A DNA stretch of 5,662 nt from Streptomyces sp. NRRL F-5122 (GTDB lineage Bacteria; Actinomycetota; Actinomycetes; Streptomycetales; Streptomycetaceae), in the NCBI RefSeq assembly GCF_001507435.1, contig NZ_LMWH01000028.1, positions 1-5,662 of the forward strand. Direction: 5' to 3'. A program made the translations under genes and the position numbers. Position 1 is the first letter of the stretch, and each line of letters starts with the position of its first letter. Shown here piece by piece: positions 5,575 through 5,662 of the stretch. The notes under the pieces are model-generated. The model was not told the origin of the DNA. It did no database searches and saw only the letters and a list, made by a program, of their open reading frames with translations.

Positions 5575-5662
5575 TCAGGCAACGTTTGCCCTGTCGATGA
5601 CGGCTTGTAGGTGCTGGTCGTCGGCATGGCGGTTTCGCCAGATGATGTAGCGGCGGATCATG
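5575..5662 (-). mobile_element. transposase C-terminus, probably IS630-family insertion sequence (partial)
   Basis: The last 28 codons visible read MIRRYIIWRNRHADDQHLQAVIDRANVA, then TGA. A Y-I-x-W-R-N-x-H-A-x-D...RANVA ending is one I associate with IS630-type DDE transposases of Streptomyces; the family call rests on memory of that tail and could be wrong at family level. The catalytic DDE core lies beyond the right edge, so I cannot say whether the element is intact. Only one end of the element can be in this window, somewhere left of 5575. I could not identify a terminal inverted repeat because the other end is not available. Confidence 0.6.

Noticed and set aside
1..5662. CRISPR arrays, tRNA/rRNA genes, toxin-antitoxin or phage-defence genes
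   Set aside because: I looked for regularly spaced repeats, cloverleaf-type sequences and known defence motifs and found none.

Overview
The window looks like a stretch of actinomycete chromosome, most likely Streptomyces or a close relative. The DNA is very GC-rich, coding regions have strongly GC-biased third codon positions, and the protein types are typical of that group: a multi-sensor SpoIIE/PP2C phosphatase, a MarR regulator with a short-chain dehydrogenase (SDR), and a wHTH/LuxR hybrid regulator. Every gene I can support is on the minus strand. The species call is inference from composition and protein families.

Layout from left to right. 1-1722 holds most of a PAS-PAS-GAF-PP2C (SpoIIE) phosphatase whose C-terminus lies beyond the left edge. 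1723-2026 has no intact gene but carries two perfect palindromes and the decayed N-terminus of a DHA2-type major facilitator (MFS) pump. The start codon of that relic overlaps the stop codon of the next gene, a 286-residue SDR (2027-2887). Upstream of it is a MarR-family repressor (2959-3393). The marR and SDR genes each have a nearly identical inverted repeat, GTTGTA-N2-TACAAC, at their promoters, and a strong hairpin separates them. I infer a small autoregulated module, repressor plus dehydrogenase plus formerly an efflux pump, in which the pump is broken and the SDR has lost its catalytic lysine (YxxxK reads YAIVM).

3417-4257 holds no gene I can recognise. It does contain a well-formed minus-strand promoter with two back-to-back 22-bp inverted repeats of TetR-operator type at 4008-4051, with no recognisable TetR gene or target gene next to it. 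4258-5259 is a complete regulator with an N-terminal winged helix, a middle sensor-like region and a C-terminal LuxR-type helix-turn-helix. 5260-5574 is non-coding with several short hairpins. The right edge (5575-5662) is the last 28 codons of a transposase, probably IS630 family.

I see no new defence, biosynthetic or RNA system. The more interesting signals are signs of decay and regulation: a dehydrogenase with a degraded active site, a pump relic once translationally coupled to it, paired MarR operators, and an orphan TetR-type promoter.
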